From: JAICMB01 sp035295125
Lineage (GTDB): Bacteria > Acidobacteriota > Terriglobia > Bryobacterales > Bryobacteraceae
DNA length: 64,000 bases
Assembly (NCBI GenBank): GCA_035295125.1
Contig: DATGJP010000080.1
Coordinates: 1 to 64,000, forward strand
Direction: 5' to 3'
Shown: positions 55,016-64,000 of the stretch, in pieces
Layout: each line of letters begins with the position of its first letter
How positions within the stretch are numbered: position 1 is the stretch's first letter
The notes under the pieces: model-generated
Databases searched by the model: none
What the model was told of the DNA's origin: nothing
The model's input: the letters and a program-made list of their open reading frames with translations, nothing else
Position numbers and translations under genes: made by a program

Positions 55016-56680
55016 TTACAGTACTGGACTGGTGTTCCCGAGCATCGCTTCCCGAACGATCTTCACGGGCGGGAAGCCCTGCTTCATGAACTCGTCGTGA
55101 AATTCGCGCAGATTGAATTTGTCGCCCTTTGAGGCCTTGTAATCGGCACGCAACTTCAAGATCTCGAGTTTGCCGAGCGTATACACGAGATAAGTCGGAT
55201 CTGAAGTGCCGCGCTTGGTTTCCTGTTCGGCCGTAGCGCGCACCTGGTATCCCTCGTTCACGAAGAACTCAATCGCCTGATCGTAGGTCATCTTGCCGGT
55301 ATGCATCTCGATGCCCACGATATATCGGGCGTTCCTCAGAAGCGCGTCCTGTAGCTGGCCGAGGCGTACCTTAGGATCTCCATTTCCGTAGCCTTCGTCC
55401 AACATCATCTGTTCGCAGTAATGCGCCCAGCCTTCCGCGTTTGAACCGGCGCCGAGCAACTTGCGAACCTTGGACGGCGCCTGCTGCACCCATAGGAACT
55501 GCACGTAATGTCCGGGATAAGCCTCGTGAATCGCGGTGCTGATTACCGTGCCGCGATTGAAATCTTCCATGTGCTCTTCCACTCGTTCCTTCGACCATCC
55601 CGGCTCTGGCAGCGTAACGTTAAAGAACGCCTCTTTCGCCACTTTCTCAAACGGTCCGGGAGTATCCATCGACGCGGATGTCAGAGCGCGCATGAATGGG
55701 GGCGTCTCCTCGACAATCGGCAAAACCGGCGAGGGAATGTCGATGATCTGGTGCTGGGTCACGAAGTCACGGAGGCCCGCCAGCACATCGCGAAAAGCTT
55801 TCAAGAGGCCGTCGGCCGGCGGGTGGTCCTTTTCCTGGTCTGCGAGAATCTGCTGCGGCGTCCGTTTCGGATCGATCTTTGCCGCCACCCGCCGAAACGC
55901 CTCCTGGTTCTGCCGCAGGTTTTCGTAGCCGATCTTCAACAGCCGGTCGAGCGGGACGTCGACCATTTCCTCGTATTCGAGCTTCTTGGCATAGTTCTCG
56001 GCTCCGATGCGGAAGTCACCGTGCGACCTCGGCAGCAGATCGTTTTTCAGGAATCGCTGGTACTCGCCGAGAGCATCGATCACGGCTTGATTTGAAGCTC
56101 GAAAATCGGCCAGCAGGGCCTTGTCCTCGACTTTGTTGAAGGCGAGCGGTACGTCCTTCTGGAAGAAGCTCACGATTCCGGGCAACTGCTGGAGGGCGAT
56201 CTCGGTGTAAATGCGCGGAGGATTCTTCAGGTTGGCACGCGCCGCGGCAAACACCGCGGGCATGCGCTTCTCACGCGCAATTACAGATTTCAGACGCTCA
56301 GCGGGAGGCGCGAAAGTCCGGCTCATGATCACGAAGATGCTGTTGGTGATTCCACTGGAGTACGTGTCCGGGTTGGTTTCCCACTGCCGGATGCGTTCCA
56401 GCGCCAACAGGTCGGCGCGACAGTGGTCGAGCACGATATTGCGATCGGCCGAGGCCGGCAGCTTGGCGAACTCCGCCTCCCAACGATGCGCCGCGCGGAT
56501 GTTCTCCTGAATCGCTGCCGCGGAGTAATCTTCGAGTATTGAGTCGTATTGGTGGAACCCTGCCGCAGTTCCAGCCGTTGGACTGAAATGGAAGTAATAC
56601 TCGTCAAAGAAACGGTCGAACAGCGGACCCTGCGCGCTCGCGAGCGTCATACCAGCCAGAAGAAGTGAGAAAAGCCGCAC
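55016..56680 (-). CDS. DUF885 family secreted metallohydrolase
   Basis: A 554-residue protein with a short signal peptide (RLFSLLLAGMTLASAQ). The metal motif HEAYPGH is near 385-391 and a downstream Glu is in NAEGWAHYCEQMM, as in DUF885 peptidase-like proteins. Fold and motifs suggest a zinc carboxypeptidase-like enzyme; the substrate is unknown. It is convergent with the phosphoesterase gene, and the stop codons are close. Confidence 0.85.
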   Translation of the reverse strand: MRLFSLLLAGMTLASAQGPLFDRFFDEYYFHFSPTAGTAAGFHQYDSILEDYSAAAIQENIRAAHRWEAEFAKLPASADRNIVLDHCRADLLALERIRQWETNPDTYSSGITNSIFVIMSRTFAPPAERLKSVIAREKRMPAVFAAARANLKNPPRIYTEIALQQLPGIVSFFQKDVPLAFNKVEDKALLADFRASNQAVIDALGEYQRFLKNDLLPRSHGDFRIGAENYAKKLEYEEMVDVPLDRLLKIGYENLRQNQEAFRRVAAKIDPKRTPQQILADQEKDHPPADGLLKAFRDVLAGLRDFVTQHQIIDIPSPVLPIVEETPPFMRALTSASMDTPGPFEKVAKEAFFNVTLPEPGWSKERVEEHMEDFNRGTVISTAIHEAYPGHYVQFLWVQQAPSKVRKLLGAGSNAEGWAHYCEQMMLDEGYGNGDPKVRLGQLQDALLRNARYIVGIEMHTGKMTYDQAIEFFVNEGYQVRATAEQETKRGTSDPTYLVYTLGKLEILKLRADYKASKGDKFNLREFHDEFMKQGFPPVKIVREAMLGNTSPVL

Positions 56681-56714
56681 CTACCCACGATAGCAAGTGG
56701 TTTTGCGGCTCAGA

Positions 56715-58970
56715 TCATAACCGCCGCAAAATGGCTTCCCGCAATCCCGCCGGGTCGAATCCCGCGTGTTTGTAGATCTCTTTCGGGCGTCCGGAGCGCG
56801 AAAAGTCGTCCATTCCGAGCACCCGATTCTCATAGTCGGCAGGCAGCAGGAACGGGTAAAGGAAGCCCCGCCAGCCGTTGTGTAGCGTGATGACGTATTG
56901 CCGCTCTTCGGGCGACAGAATCGCGTTAGCGCGTTGCGGGCAATGCCGGCGCAGATCTTCGAACAGTTGCGGCGACGTGACGGCGACAATCTTCACGTCG
57001 GCGTAATGCTCCAGGTCCGGCAGAATCTCCAGAACGTTCGACATCACCTGGCCGCCACTGATCGCGAGCACGACTTTGCGTTTACCGTTTTCCTGGAACG
57101 GCCGGAAGACGTACGCGCCGTGGATGGCTTCAATCGCCGGCGGCACACCATTGCCGCGTTTGAGTACCGGAACGCCGGGCCGGACCGCCGAAAACACGAC
57201 CGGCTCGCCGCGATGCGCCGCATAGAACAGCATCTCGACGGCTTCATTGGCGTCGAGGGGCTTGTACACCTTGATCCCCGGATAAGCCGTGAATAAAGAC
57301 ATCCAGAACAGCCCGTGATGTGTGGGCCCGTCCTCGCCCGTCTCCGGCCCGTCGTGCGCCGCGAGCATAATGAAGAACGCCTGCGCCTGGGGATTGACCG
57401 AATTGTTGATCAATGTCATGCGAACCGCGTTCGCCATCATGGGGGTGAACACGCCATAGGTCGCAAACGCAGTCATGGGGCGGAAACCTCCCGGCAGCGT
57501 GTCCTGGGACATCGCGGTCGACATCATCGCCATGTTCTGTTCGGCAATGCCGAAGCGGAATCCGCGGCCCATGGGATTCTCCCGGCTGACGACGCCGTAA
57601 ACATTCTCGGCCTTTCCCGTGAGTATCGACTTCATGAGGTCGCCCGCGCCGAGATAGAAGAAGCCGGTATGCTTCATCGCCCAGGCAAACCATGCCTCGG
57701 TGGCCTTGCGCGTCGGCACGTTATCGCCCTCGCGGAAGACAAGTTCGGGCGGCAGCTCGGCGGGGCGCACCAGCCCGCGATAATCCAGCAGCGGTCGGTC
57801 GCCGAACGCGACGGCCATGCGCTCCACCAATTGGTCCTCGGCGGGGAGCTTCTCCGCGGCGACGATGAGGCGCGTGGCAACGTAGTCGCAGTCGGCTTCC
57901 GATAGCCCGTCGACGACACATTGAATATCCGCGGCGACATCGCCTTCCTTGCCCGGAACGTCAAAGCCCAGAGCATGCATTGCCTCGACGTATTCGGAAT
58001 GTGACAGCGGCGTACCGTGTGAGTCGGCCGTGTCTTCCAGCCGTCCGTAGTCTTTGCCCTTGATCGTGTGGCAGACCACAACCGTAGGCGAGCCATTACG
58101 GAAACCTTGCTCGGCGAGCCGATAAGCGTAAGCCAGTTCCAAGGGCTTGTGGCCGTCGGCCTCGATAACGTTCCAGCCCGGGGCAATCCAGTGGTTCAGA
58201 TAAGGGCAGGGAAGCGCTTCGTTGATAGGTCCGTCAATGCCGTAGTGGTTGTAATCGAGGGTCACGATGAGATTGCGCGCCCCGAGGTTGGAGGACAAAT
58301 TGCGCGCCTCATAGCTCATGCCTTCTTCCGTTTCGGCGTCACCGGCGATGACAAAGGCCTTCGTTGACAACCCGCACGAGCGGTGTAGCGCGGCGAACCC
58401 GAGTCCGGCTGAAAAGCCATGGCCGGACGATCCCGTGGATGTGTCGGCGAGTGCGTAATGCGATTCGACGTGTCCGCTGGGTCCGTCGAATGTTCGGAAC
58501 ATCGCGAGCTGTTCCGGGTAAACCACGGCTCGCTCCGCGCCGCGTACCAGGTGCATTCCCTTTCGGCGCAAAACTTCGTAGACGAGAGATATAAGAGCGT
58601 GAAATAAAGGAGTGCAATGCCCAGCCGACCAGACCACCCGATCTCTTCCGGGATGCTTCGGATTTGTGGCATCGAAGGCCATGACGCCGCTAAGGAGAAG
58701 CGTCAGAACCTGTTCCGTTTTGGACGACGAGCCGCCGGGATGTCCCGACTTCGCGCCATCCACCGCTGCAAAAGCCAGGCCTCGGACTACTTTCGCCAGC
58801 GCGGCGATCCGATCTTCATCAATTTCCGGTAATGGCTCTAAATCCAGGCCTCGCAGGTTGAGGTAAACACCTCTTCTGGCCTGGTACTCCAGACGCTCGG
58901 GCGCTTCATGGCAGAGCGCGTCGAGTGCGTCTTTCTCGAGAAGGTTAAATCCGGCAGTTAGCGAACGCAC
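56715..58970 (-). CDS. Transketolase-like thiamine diphosphate enzyme
   Basis: A 751-residue protein with a full transketolase layout. The N-terminal TPP half has KSGHPGGSSSKTEQVL, a GDAETEEGMSYEA motif and DYNHYGIDGP. The middle pyrimidine-binding part has RFGIAEQNMAMMSTAMSQD, with the catalytic Glu in G-I-A-E. The C-terminal domain is typical. It transfers two-carbon units between sugar phosphates. The sequence is on the long side but intact, and the gene stands alone. Confidence 0.85.
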   Translation of the reverse strand: MRSLTAGFNLLEKDALDALCHEAPERLEYQARRGVYLNLRGLDLEPLPEIDEDRIAALAKVVRGLAFAAVDGAKSGHPGGSSSKTEQVLTLLLSGVMAFDATNPKHPGRDRVVWSAGHCTPLFHALISLVYEVLRRKGMHLVRGAERAVVYPEQLAMFRTFDGPSGHVESHYALADTSTGSSGHGFSAGLGFAALHRSCGLSTKAFVIAGDAETEEGMSYEARNLSSNLGARNLIVTLDYNHYGIDGPINEALPCPYLNHWIAPGWNVIEADGHKPLELAYAYRLAEQGFRNGSPTVVVCHTIKGKDYGRLEDTADSHGTPLSHSEYVEAMHALGFDVPGKEGDVAADIQCVVDGLSEADCDYVATRLIVAAEKLPAEDQLVERMAVAFGDRPLLDYRGLVRPAELPPELVFREGDNVPTRKATEAWFAWAMKHTGFFYLGAGDLMKSILTGKAENVYGVVSRENPMGRGFRFGIAEQNMAMMSTAMSQDTLPGGFRPMTAFATYGVFTPMMANAVRMTLINNSVNPQAQAFFIMLAAHDGPETGEDGPTHHGLFWMSLFTAYPGIKVYKPLDANEAVEMLFYAAHRGEPVVFSAVRPGVPVLKRGNGVPPAIEAIHGAYVFRPFQENGKRKVVLAISGGQVMSNVLEILPDLEHYADVKIVAVTSPQLFEDLRRHCPQRANAILSPEERQYVITLHNGWRGFLYPFLLPADYENRVLGMDDFSRSGRPKEIYKHAGFDPAGLREAILRRL

Positions 58971-59286
58971 AATGACCTCTCATCTGTGAAAGGCCCCCCA
59001 ACTGTGCGATTTGATTCCATTTTATCGTGTTGGAGCCGCGAAAGGGGGCTTACTTGTTACAGGTTCTTGGAGACGGTGGAGCAGGCGGTTTCGCCGGTGC
59101 GTTCCCGGTGAGGTCCAAGGTCAGGCGAAAATCGGAACCGCCTGCACCGCCCTTCCATATTGGACCGCTCGTTTCGCTCGACACAGCTCAAAGCCGTCCG
59201 TAAATTGCTGTAAAGAACTCCCGAAACTGTCGTCCATATTCCTTCCGCCCGCTACAATGAAACTTTCCTAAGAAGGAGGAGACCTA
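58971..59286. promoter_or_regulatory. 316-bp divergent gap
   Basis: This lies between the leftward transketolase and rightward peptidase genes and must carry both promoters. I see no gene, RNA or clear repeat. An AAGGAGGAG site at its right end serves the peptidase. Confidence 0.4.
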
Positions 59287-60675
59287 GTGAAATCTCTCGC
59301 AGCGATCCTGTTCGTCGTGGCTGGGGTGGCGCTCGCGCAGAAAGCCGCGCCGAAGCTGCCGAACATCGCGTTTACGGACACGACGCTCGATAACGGGCTG
59401 CGTGTCATCATCTCCGAAGATCATTACGCGCCTGTGTACGCCATCGCCGTCAGCTACAAGGTCGGCTCACGCGATGAGCATCAGGGACGTACCGGATTCG
59501 CTCATCTTTTCGAACACATGATGTTCAAAGGTTCCGAAAATGTCGGCACCGGTGAGCTGGATTATCTGATTTATACCAACGGCGGGAATATGAATGGCAC
59601 TACCAACACCGACCGGACGCTCTATTACGAGGTTCTGCCCAAGAACCAGGTGGACCTCGGCCTGTTCCTCGAAGCCGACCGCATGCATGGCCTGGTCATC
59701 ACGCAGGACAATCTCGAGAACCAGCGTCAGGCCGTTAAGGAGGAGCGCCGGCTGCGCGTTGACAATCAGCCCTATGGCGAGTCGTCTGAGAAGGTCGAGG
59801 AGTTGATCTATGACAACTTCGCCTACCACCATTCTGTAATTGGCTCGATGGACGATCTCGATGCAGCGTCCGTGGACGACGTGAAGCAGTTCTTCAAGAC
59901 TTACTATGCGCCGAATAATGCGGTCCTGGCGCTGGTTGGCGACCTGGATACAAAGGAAACTCTCGCCAAGGTGAAGAAGTATTTCGGGGCGATACCGCGG
60001 CAAACTGCGCCGAAACCGGTGGATCTGACCGAGCCCGCGAAAGATGGCGAGCGCCGCGCAAAGCTTGATGACAAGCTCGCCCGTCTGCCGCGAATCGATA
60101 TCGCCTATAGGATTCCCGAATCGGGCCAGGCGGATGCACGTGCGCTTGGTATCGCGGCATCCGTTCTCGGAGGCGGGGGTGGCGGACGGTTCGGAGGCGG
60201 GGGCGGCGGCAACACGTCACGGCTTTACCAGTTATTAGTCCAGGACAAAGAAATGGCCCTGCAGGTCTTTGCTTCCACCGATCGGCGTGCCGGACCCGGT
60301 ATGTTCCACATTTCCGCGACGCTGCGTCCGGGCAAGACTCCCGAGGAAGTTGAAGGCCTCATTTTCGAAGAGATCTCCAAGCTGCATGCCGAGCCCGTGA
60401 CGGCGAAGGAAGTACAGCGAGTGCGTATGAGCCTTCGCCGGGCCGCCGAATCGCGGGTGAGCGTACTGAGCCGGGCCCAGGAACTGGCGGATGCCGCGGC
60501 GCTTTACAACGACCCCAACCGCGTGAACAGCGAGCTCGAGAAGCAGCTCGCCGTCACACCGGCGGACATTCAGAAAGCCGTGAAAGCGTATCTTGTGGCT
60601 AGCAATCGGGTGGTGGTGGAAACCATGCCCGCGGGCGGATCGCGGCCCCGCCGGCCGCGTGCGAATCAGAACTAA
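59287..60675 (+). CDS. M16 zinc peptidase, active subunit
   Basis: A 462-residue protein from a GTG at 59287, six bases after AAGGAGGAG. A signal peptide (SLAAILFVVAGVALAQ) is followed by the inverted zinc motif HLFEH at 73-77 and the distal Glu region VKEERRLRVDNQPYGES. A Gly-rich insertion (GGGGGGRFGGGGGG) interrupts the C-terminal half. It forms a pair with the next gene, as in processing-peptidase-like dimers, and acts in the periplasm. Confidence 0.9.
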   Translation: MKSLAAILFVVAGVALAQKAAPKLPNIAFTDTTLDNGLRVIISEDHYAPVYAIAVSYKVGSRDEHQGRTGFAHLFEHMMFKGSENVGTGELDYLIYTNGGNMNGTTNTDRTLYYEVLPKNQVDLGLFLEADRMHGLVITQDNLENQRQAVKEERRLRVDNQPYGESSEKVEELIYDNFAYHHSVIGSMDDLDAASVDDVKQFFKTYYAPNNAVLALVGDLDTKETLAKVKKYFGAIPRQTAPKPVDLTEPAKDGERRAKLDDKLARLPRIDIAYRIPESGQADARALGIAASVLGGGGGGRFGGGGGGNTSRLYQLLVQDKEMALQVFASTDRRAGPGMFHISATLRPGKTPEEVEGLIFEEISKLHAEPVTAKEVQRVRMSLRRAAESRVSVLSRAQELADAAALYNDPNRVNSELEKQLAVTPADIQKAVKAYLVASNRVVVETMPAGGSRPRRPRANQN

Positions 60676-60686
60676 GGAGCGACGCC

Positions 60687-62168
60687 ATGAAGAAATTGAT
60701 GATTGCCGGCCTGTCCATGATAGCGGTGGGTTTTGCGCAGGATTCGGACGCTCCCAACGGGTCGTTCCGAGGCATGGTGCGCCTGAATCGGGCACCGGTT
60801 TCCAACGAAGTTCTGCACGTGAAACTTCCGCGCCCCGTGGAGAAGCAGCTTTCCAACGGGATGCGACTGCTGATTATCGAAAGCAACCGAACGCCTTCAG
60901 TTACGCTAACCATATCCATCCCTTCATCGCACCTGCGCGATCCCAAAGACATGCCCGGTTTAGCCGAGGCGACAGCGGCGCTTATGGAGATGGGCACCAC
61001 GACGCGCTCAGCGCGTCAGATCGCGGACGACCTCGCGGACATCGGCGCATCGCTGAACATCAGCGTCGGAGCCGGCGGTGGCGGAGGCCGCGGCGGGCCG
61101 GGTGGTGCTATTCGCGGCGATTCGGGCACCATTACTCTGACCTCGCTCAGTGAGAACTTCGACGCCGCGCTTGCAATTCTCGCCGATGTTCTGCTGCATC
61201 CGTCGTTCCCGGCAGCGGAGCTCGACAAGTGGAAGTCGCGGCAAAAAAGCACCATCGAACAGGGCCGTACCTCACCGAATGTGCTGGCGAATGAGCTGCT
61301 GTTCAGGACCCTTTATCCGGGCGACGCTCGAAGCGTTACACGTGCGACCCTCGATTCCCTCAATAGGATCACCCGCGAAAGCATCCTCGAGCACTACAAG
61401 GCGTATTATGTTCCGTCCGGTGAGCTGGCCGGAATTGCGGGGGAAATCAAGCCGCCCGAGGCCGTCGCTAAACTCGATAAGGCGCTCGGTGCGTGGAAAG
61501 GCGGTCCAGTGGCGCGCGTTTCGCTGCCCATCGAACCTCCGGTAGCCGAAAAGAAGGTCTATCTCATTTCCCGGCCAAATTCCGTGCAAACCTATCTGGT
61601 GCTGGCCAACCGCGCAATCGACCGCACCAGCCCCGACTACATTGCCTGCATGGTGATGAACCAGGTGCTCGGCTCGGGTCCGGCCGCGCGGCTATTCCGC
61701 ATTATTCGTGAAGAGAAAGGCTACACCTACGGCATCAGTTCGGGCTTCAGCGCCACGCGCTATCAGCAGCACTTCAGCTCCTCAACCTCGGTTCGCACCG
61801 AAGTGACGGAACCGGCATTGACGGATGTGCTGAAGGAGTTTCGTGAAATCCGCGAAACTCCGGTGTCGAAAGATGAACTGGACGGAGCCAAGCGCGCGCT
61901 CGTGGCGAATTTTGCGCTGGGGCTGGAGAATCCTACCGGGGTGCTCGCCCGCTGGATGCAGCAACGGGAATACGGCCTGCCGGAGAACTATTGGGATACC
62001 TATTCGGAAAAGGTGATGGCCATCACAGCCGATGACGTGCAGCGTGTCGCGAAGAAGTATGTGCCATACGATAACGTGCAGATCGTCGCGGTGGGCGATG
62101 GGGCGAAAATCGGCGAACTGCTGAAGAAGTTCGGCCCCGTGGAGACGATCTCTCCGGACACGAACTAA
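60687..62168 (+). CDS. M16 peptidase-like partner without zinc motif
   Basis: A 493-residue protein, start at ATG 60687 after AAGGAG, with a signal peptide (LMIAGLSMIAVGFAQ). The place of H-x-x-E-H is occupied by MPGLAEATAALMEMG, so zinc binding is lost. The C-terminal R/Y motif REEKGYTYGISSGF is kept. This is the usual non-catalytic partner of a two-gene M16 pair, shaping the substrate chamber. The 11-nt gap indicates co-transcription. Confidence 0.88.
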   Translation: MKKLMIAGLSMIAVGFAQDSDAPNGSFRGMVRLNRAPVSNEVLHVKLPRPVEKQLSNGMRLLIIESNRTPSVTLTISIPSSHLRDPKDMPGLAEATAALMEMGTTTRSARQIADDLADIGASLNISVGAGGGGGRGGPGGAIRGDSGTITLTSLSENFDAALAILADVLLHPSFPAAELDKWKSRQKSTIEQGRTSPNVLANELLFRTLYPGDARSVTRATLDSLNRITRESILEHYKAYYVPSGELAGIAGEIKPPEAVAKLDKALGAWKGGPVARVSLPIEPPVAEKKVYLISRPNSVQTYLVLANRAIDRTSPDYIACMVMNQVLGSGPAARLFRIIREEKGYTYGISSGFSATRYQQHFSSSTSVRTEVTEPALTDVLKEFREIRETPVSKDELDGAKRALVANFALGLENPTGVLARWMQQREYGLPENYWDTYSEKVMAITADDVQRVAKKYVPYDNVQIVAVGDGAKIGELLKKFGPVETISPDTN

Positions 62169-62324
62169 ACGGAAGACGGGGGACAAGCAGTTTGGTCCTC
62201 CCGTGAGAAAAAACACCTCCCAGTTCTGCATACTGGGCACACTCTGAGCGCTTGCCCTCGGGGAGCCAAATCCTTAAAGTTCCATGCTTTCCCAGCCGAT
62301 CTTGGATACATCGGCTCAGGGATA

Positions 62325-63026
62325 ATGCGTAGAACCTCGGCAGCTAAAATAGCTTTAAAAGTAATACTCCTTACGATTATTCCGGCGGTATTACATTCCG
62401 CTGACGTGGACGGGCGCGTTAGGATCCATGGGATCTCCACGAAGGAGAAGGTGGCGCCCCCGGCCTACCAGTTGCGCGGCCCCGTTGTGGCCCCTGTGAG
62501 CGGAAACAACACGGGGACGAGCGAGTATGACAATGTAGTCGTCTACCTCGCCGGCGACAACCTCCCTCCCGGCCAGCCGGTTAAAGTTGAAATCGCGCAG
62601 CGCGACCGGCATTTCGAGCCGGAGATGGTGGCCATTCCGCCGGGGTCCACGGTTTCCTTTCCAAATCTCGACCCTATTTTCCACAACGTGTTTTCATTGT
62701 CGAAAGTAAAACAATTTGATCTCGGATATTATCCGCAGGGACGCACAAAAGCAGTCGTATTCGAGGGCAGCGGGATCGTGCAGGTTTACTGTCACCTTCA
62801 TCCCAATATGTATGCCGCTATCGTAGTCGTAGGAAGCAAGTGGTATTCCCAACCTGCCGCGGACGGTACATTTCACTTCAAGAATGTTCCGGCCGGCAAA
62901 TACCAGCTCATCGCCTGGCACAAGACCTCCGGTCGTTATCAGAGTGCGCTGGAGGTCCCCGCCAACGGATCCGTACCTGTGGATATTGAACTTTCCGTCC
63001 ACGGCTCCATGCAGGCCCGGAAATGA
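62325..63026 (+). CDS. Plastocyanin-like blue copper protein
   Basis: A 233-residue exported protein with a signal peptide (KVILLTIIPAVLHSA). A cupredoxin domain gives the copper ligands His120 (FHNVF), Cys156, His159 and Met162 (YCHLHPNM). The C-terminal 60 residues form a carboxypeptidase-regulatory-like beta domain (FHFKNVPAGKYQLIAWHK). It should carry electrons or copper in the periplasm. Its stop overlaps the start of the sensor gene (ATGA), linking the two. Confidence 0.85.
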   Translation: MRRTSAAKIALKVILLTIIPAVLHSADVDGRVRIHGISTKEKVAPPAYQLRGPVVAPVSGNNTGTSEYDNVVVYLAGDNLPPGQPVKVEIAQRDRHFEPEMVAIPPGSTVSFPNLDPIFHNVFSLSKVKQFDLGYYPQGRTKAVVFEGSGIVQVYCHLHPNMYAAIVVVGSKWYSQPAADGTFHFKNVPAGKYQLIAWHKTSGRYQSALEVPANGSVPVDIELSVHGSMQARK

Positions 63027-64000
63027 ACCCCGTCGCAGCCGCAGCTCCAGGGCGCCGGCTTTCCAACACCAGTTGGACGCTGACGACGCGAACCTTTATC
63101 GGTGCGTTCCTTCCGGTTTGCCTGGTCATTGTGAGCTGCATGTTCGCGTTTCGCGCCGCTTTCCATGCCCGCATAAAAGTTGGCCTGCGCGATTCGCTGC
63201 ACCGCTCGGAAGCGTTGCTGGATGCCATGGACCTCGACCACTCGCGACGGCTTGCCGCGCTGCTGCCGGTGTTGACCGAAAGCTCCGGGCTGAAAGCCTC
63301 CGTCGGACTGCTGCGCGAAGCCTTCTCTGATCCGGCGCTTCGTGGCGAGGCCCGACGCACCATTGAAGACCAGCTTCTCGACTTGCATAACCTCACCGGG
63401 CAGGACCTCCTTGCGGTTTCCGGGGCCGACGGACGGATTGTGGCGGCTGTACTGGTGAAAGGCTCGCAGGTGATGCATCCGGCGGCGTTATCACTGTCGT
63501 CCGCCGAGCGGTCGCTGCTGGAATTCGAGGGAACGCTCTACGAGTTGCACTCGGTCCCGATCGGCCAGAGCGCCGATCAATTGGGCCGGCTGGCACTCGG
63601 AAACGAATTTGACCTGAAAACTCTTCGGATGGCCGGAGAAGCCGTGGTGTTCCATGATGGACGCTTATTGGCCGGCACTCTGCCGAAGGGCCGTCAGGAC
63701 GAGGTTGCGCGGCAGATCCAGGCTAAATGCCAATCCGCGCCGGAATGTGAAATTGAGCTCGGGGGCGAGCAGTACCTTGCGTTCGCCGGCCTGGGTGGGA
63801 ATTTCGGCCCCGGTTATAGCTTGTACAGCCTTCAGTCCCTCGACGCTGCCGTGGACGCCATGACGTCCGGTTTCCGCCCGTTTCTCACCGGGATCGCCGC
63901 TGCGGCGTTGCTCCTTGCGCTGTGTCTCGCCCTGGTGACTTCCCGTTCCGTTTCGCGCCCCCTGCAAGGCTTCATCGCACGGCTGCGGCGCTGCGAAGAG
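63023..64000 (+). CDS. HAMP-containing membrane sensor, 3' truncated by window
   Basis: The frame from the ATG at 63023 is open to the window end (326 codons). It has an N-terminal membrane segment (FIGAFLPVCLVIVSCMFAF), a periplasmic sensor part of about 230 residues, a second membrane segment (FLTGIAAAALLLALCLAL) and the start of a HAMP linker (TSRSVSRPLQGFIARLRR). The output domain (kinase or cyclase) lies beyond the window. It is co-translated with the copper protein, so it may sense redox or copper state. Confidence 0.8.
   Translation, partial: MNPVAAAAPGRRLSNTSWTLTTRTFIGAFLPVCLVIVSCMFAFRAAFHARIKVGLRDSLHRSEALLDAMDLDHSRRLAALLPVLTESSGLKASVGLLREAFSDPALRGEARRTIEDQLLDLHNLTGQDLLAVSGADGRIVAAVLVKGSQVMHPAALSLSSAERSLLEFEGTLYELHSVPIGQSADQLGRLALGNEFDLKTLRMAGEAVVFHDGRLLAGTLPKGRQDEVARQIQAKCQSAPECEIELGGEQYLAFAGLGGNFGPGYSLYSLQSLDAAVDAMTSGFRPFLTGIAAAALLLALCLALVTSRSVSRPLQGFIARLRRCEE

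Overview
The window looks like a high-GC bacterial chromosome dominated by an anti-phage defence island. The flanking housekeeping genes (paired secreted M16 peptidases, a DUF885 protein, an AcpA/phospholipase-C-type phosphoesterase, a transketolase, a blue-copper protein beside a HAMP sensor) fit the Acidobacteriota, perhaps a Bryobacter/Solibacter relative. That placement is an inference from gene content, not a phylogeny.

Region 1 (1-24341) is a type III CRISPR-Cas locus. A 26-repeat array runs off the left edge and is read leftward from a leader next to cas2. Upstream of it, also leftward, is a coupled adaptation operon: membrane protein, small helical protein, reverse transcriptase, cas1, cas2. 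After a CARF nuclease of Card1/Can2 type come genes that are not standard cas genes: a sigma factor, a protein with an anti-sigma-like zinc finger, a ketopantoate-reductase-like protein, and a two-gene unit whose second protein fuses a receiver-like domain to a DUF3800 domain. Diverging from that unit, behind a perfect 26-bp tandem repeat, is a rightward effector operon: a second CARF nuclease, an HD-less Cas10, a RAMP-Csx10 fusion, a Cas7-Cas7 fusion, Csx19 and a TIGR03986-type RAMP. It best fits subtype III-D. No cas6 is in the window.

Region 2 (24742-41575) is a rightward run of eleven tightly packed genes. The first six form a helicase-methylase-ATPase type DNA-modification defence system: SNF2/DUF3883 helicase, PLD-like protein, small protein, DUF1156 methylase, ParB-like protein, HEPN-DUF499 ATPase. 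The next five, 37 nt further on, are a Dam-type methylase, a HARE-HTH/Nudix/P-loop-kinase fusion, a small SAM methyltransferase, a SIR2 protein and a Ham1-like NTP pyrophosphatase. I do not recognise this five-gene set as a named system; it is the strongest candidate here for something undescribed.

Region 3 (about 41700-53500) starts with a tRNA-3'-end-like sequence, a PD-(D/E)XK nuclease gene and a broken tyrosine-recombinase gene. It continues with a leftward prophage remnant: terminase, portal, two sigma-like proteins, a methylase broken by two opposite frameshifts, VRR-NUC, radical SAM and PP-loop proteins. No capsid or tail genes are seen. An intact tRNA-Val(UAC) marks its right side.

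Region 4 (53596-64000) is ordinary chromosome, ending in a sensor gene cut by the window edge.
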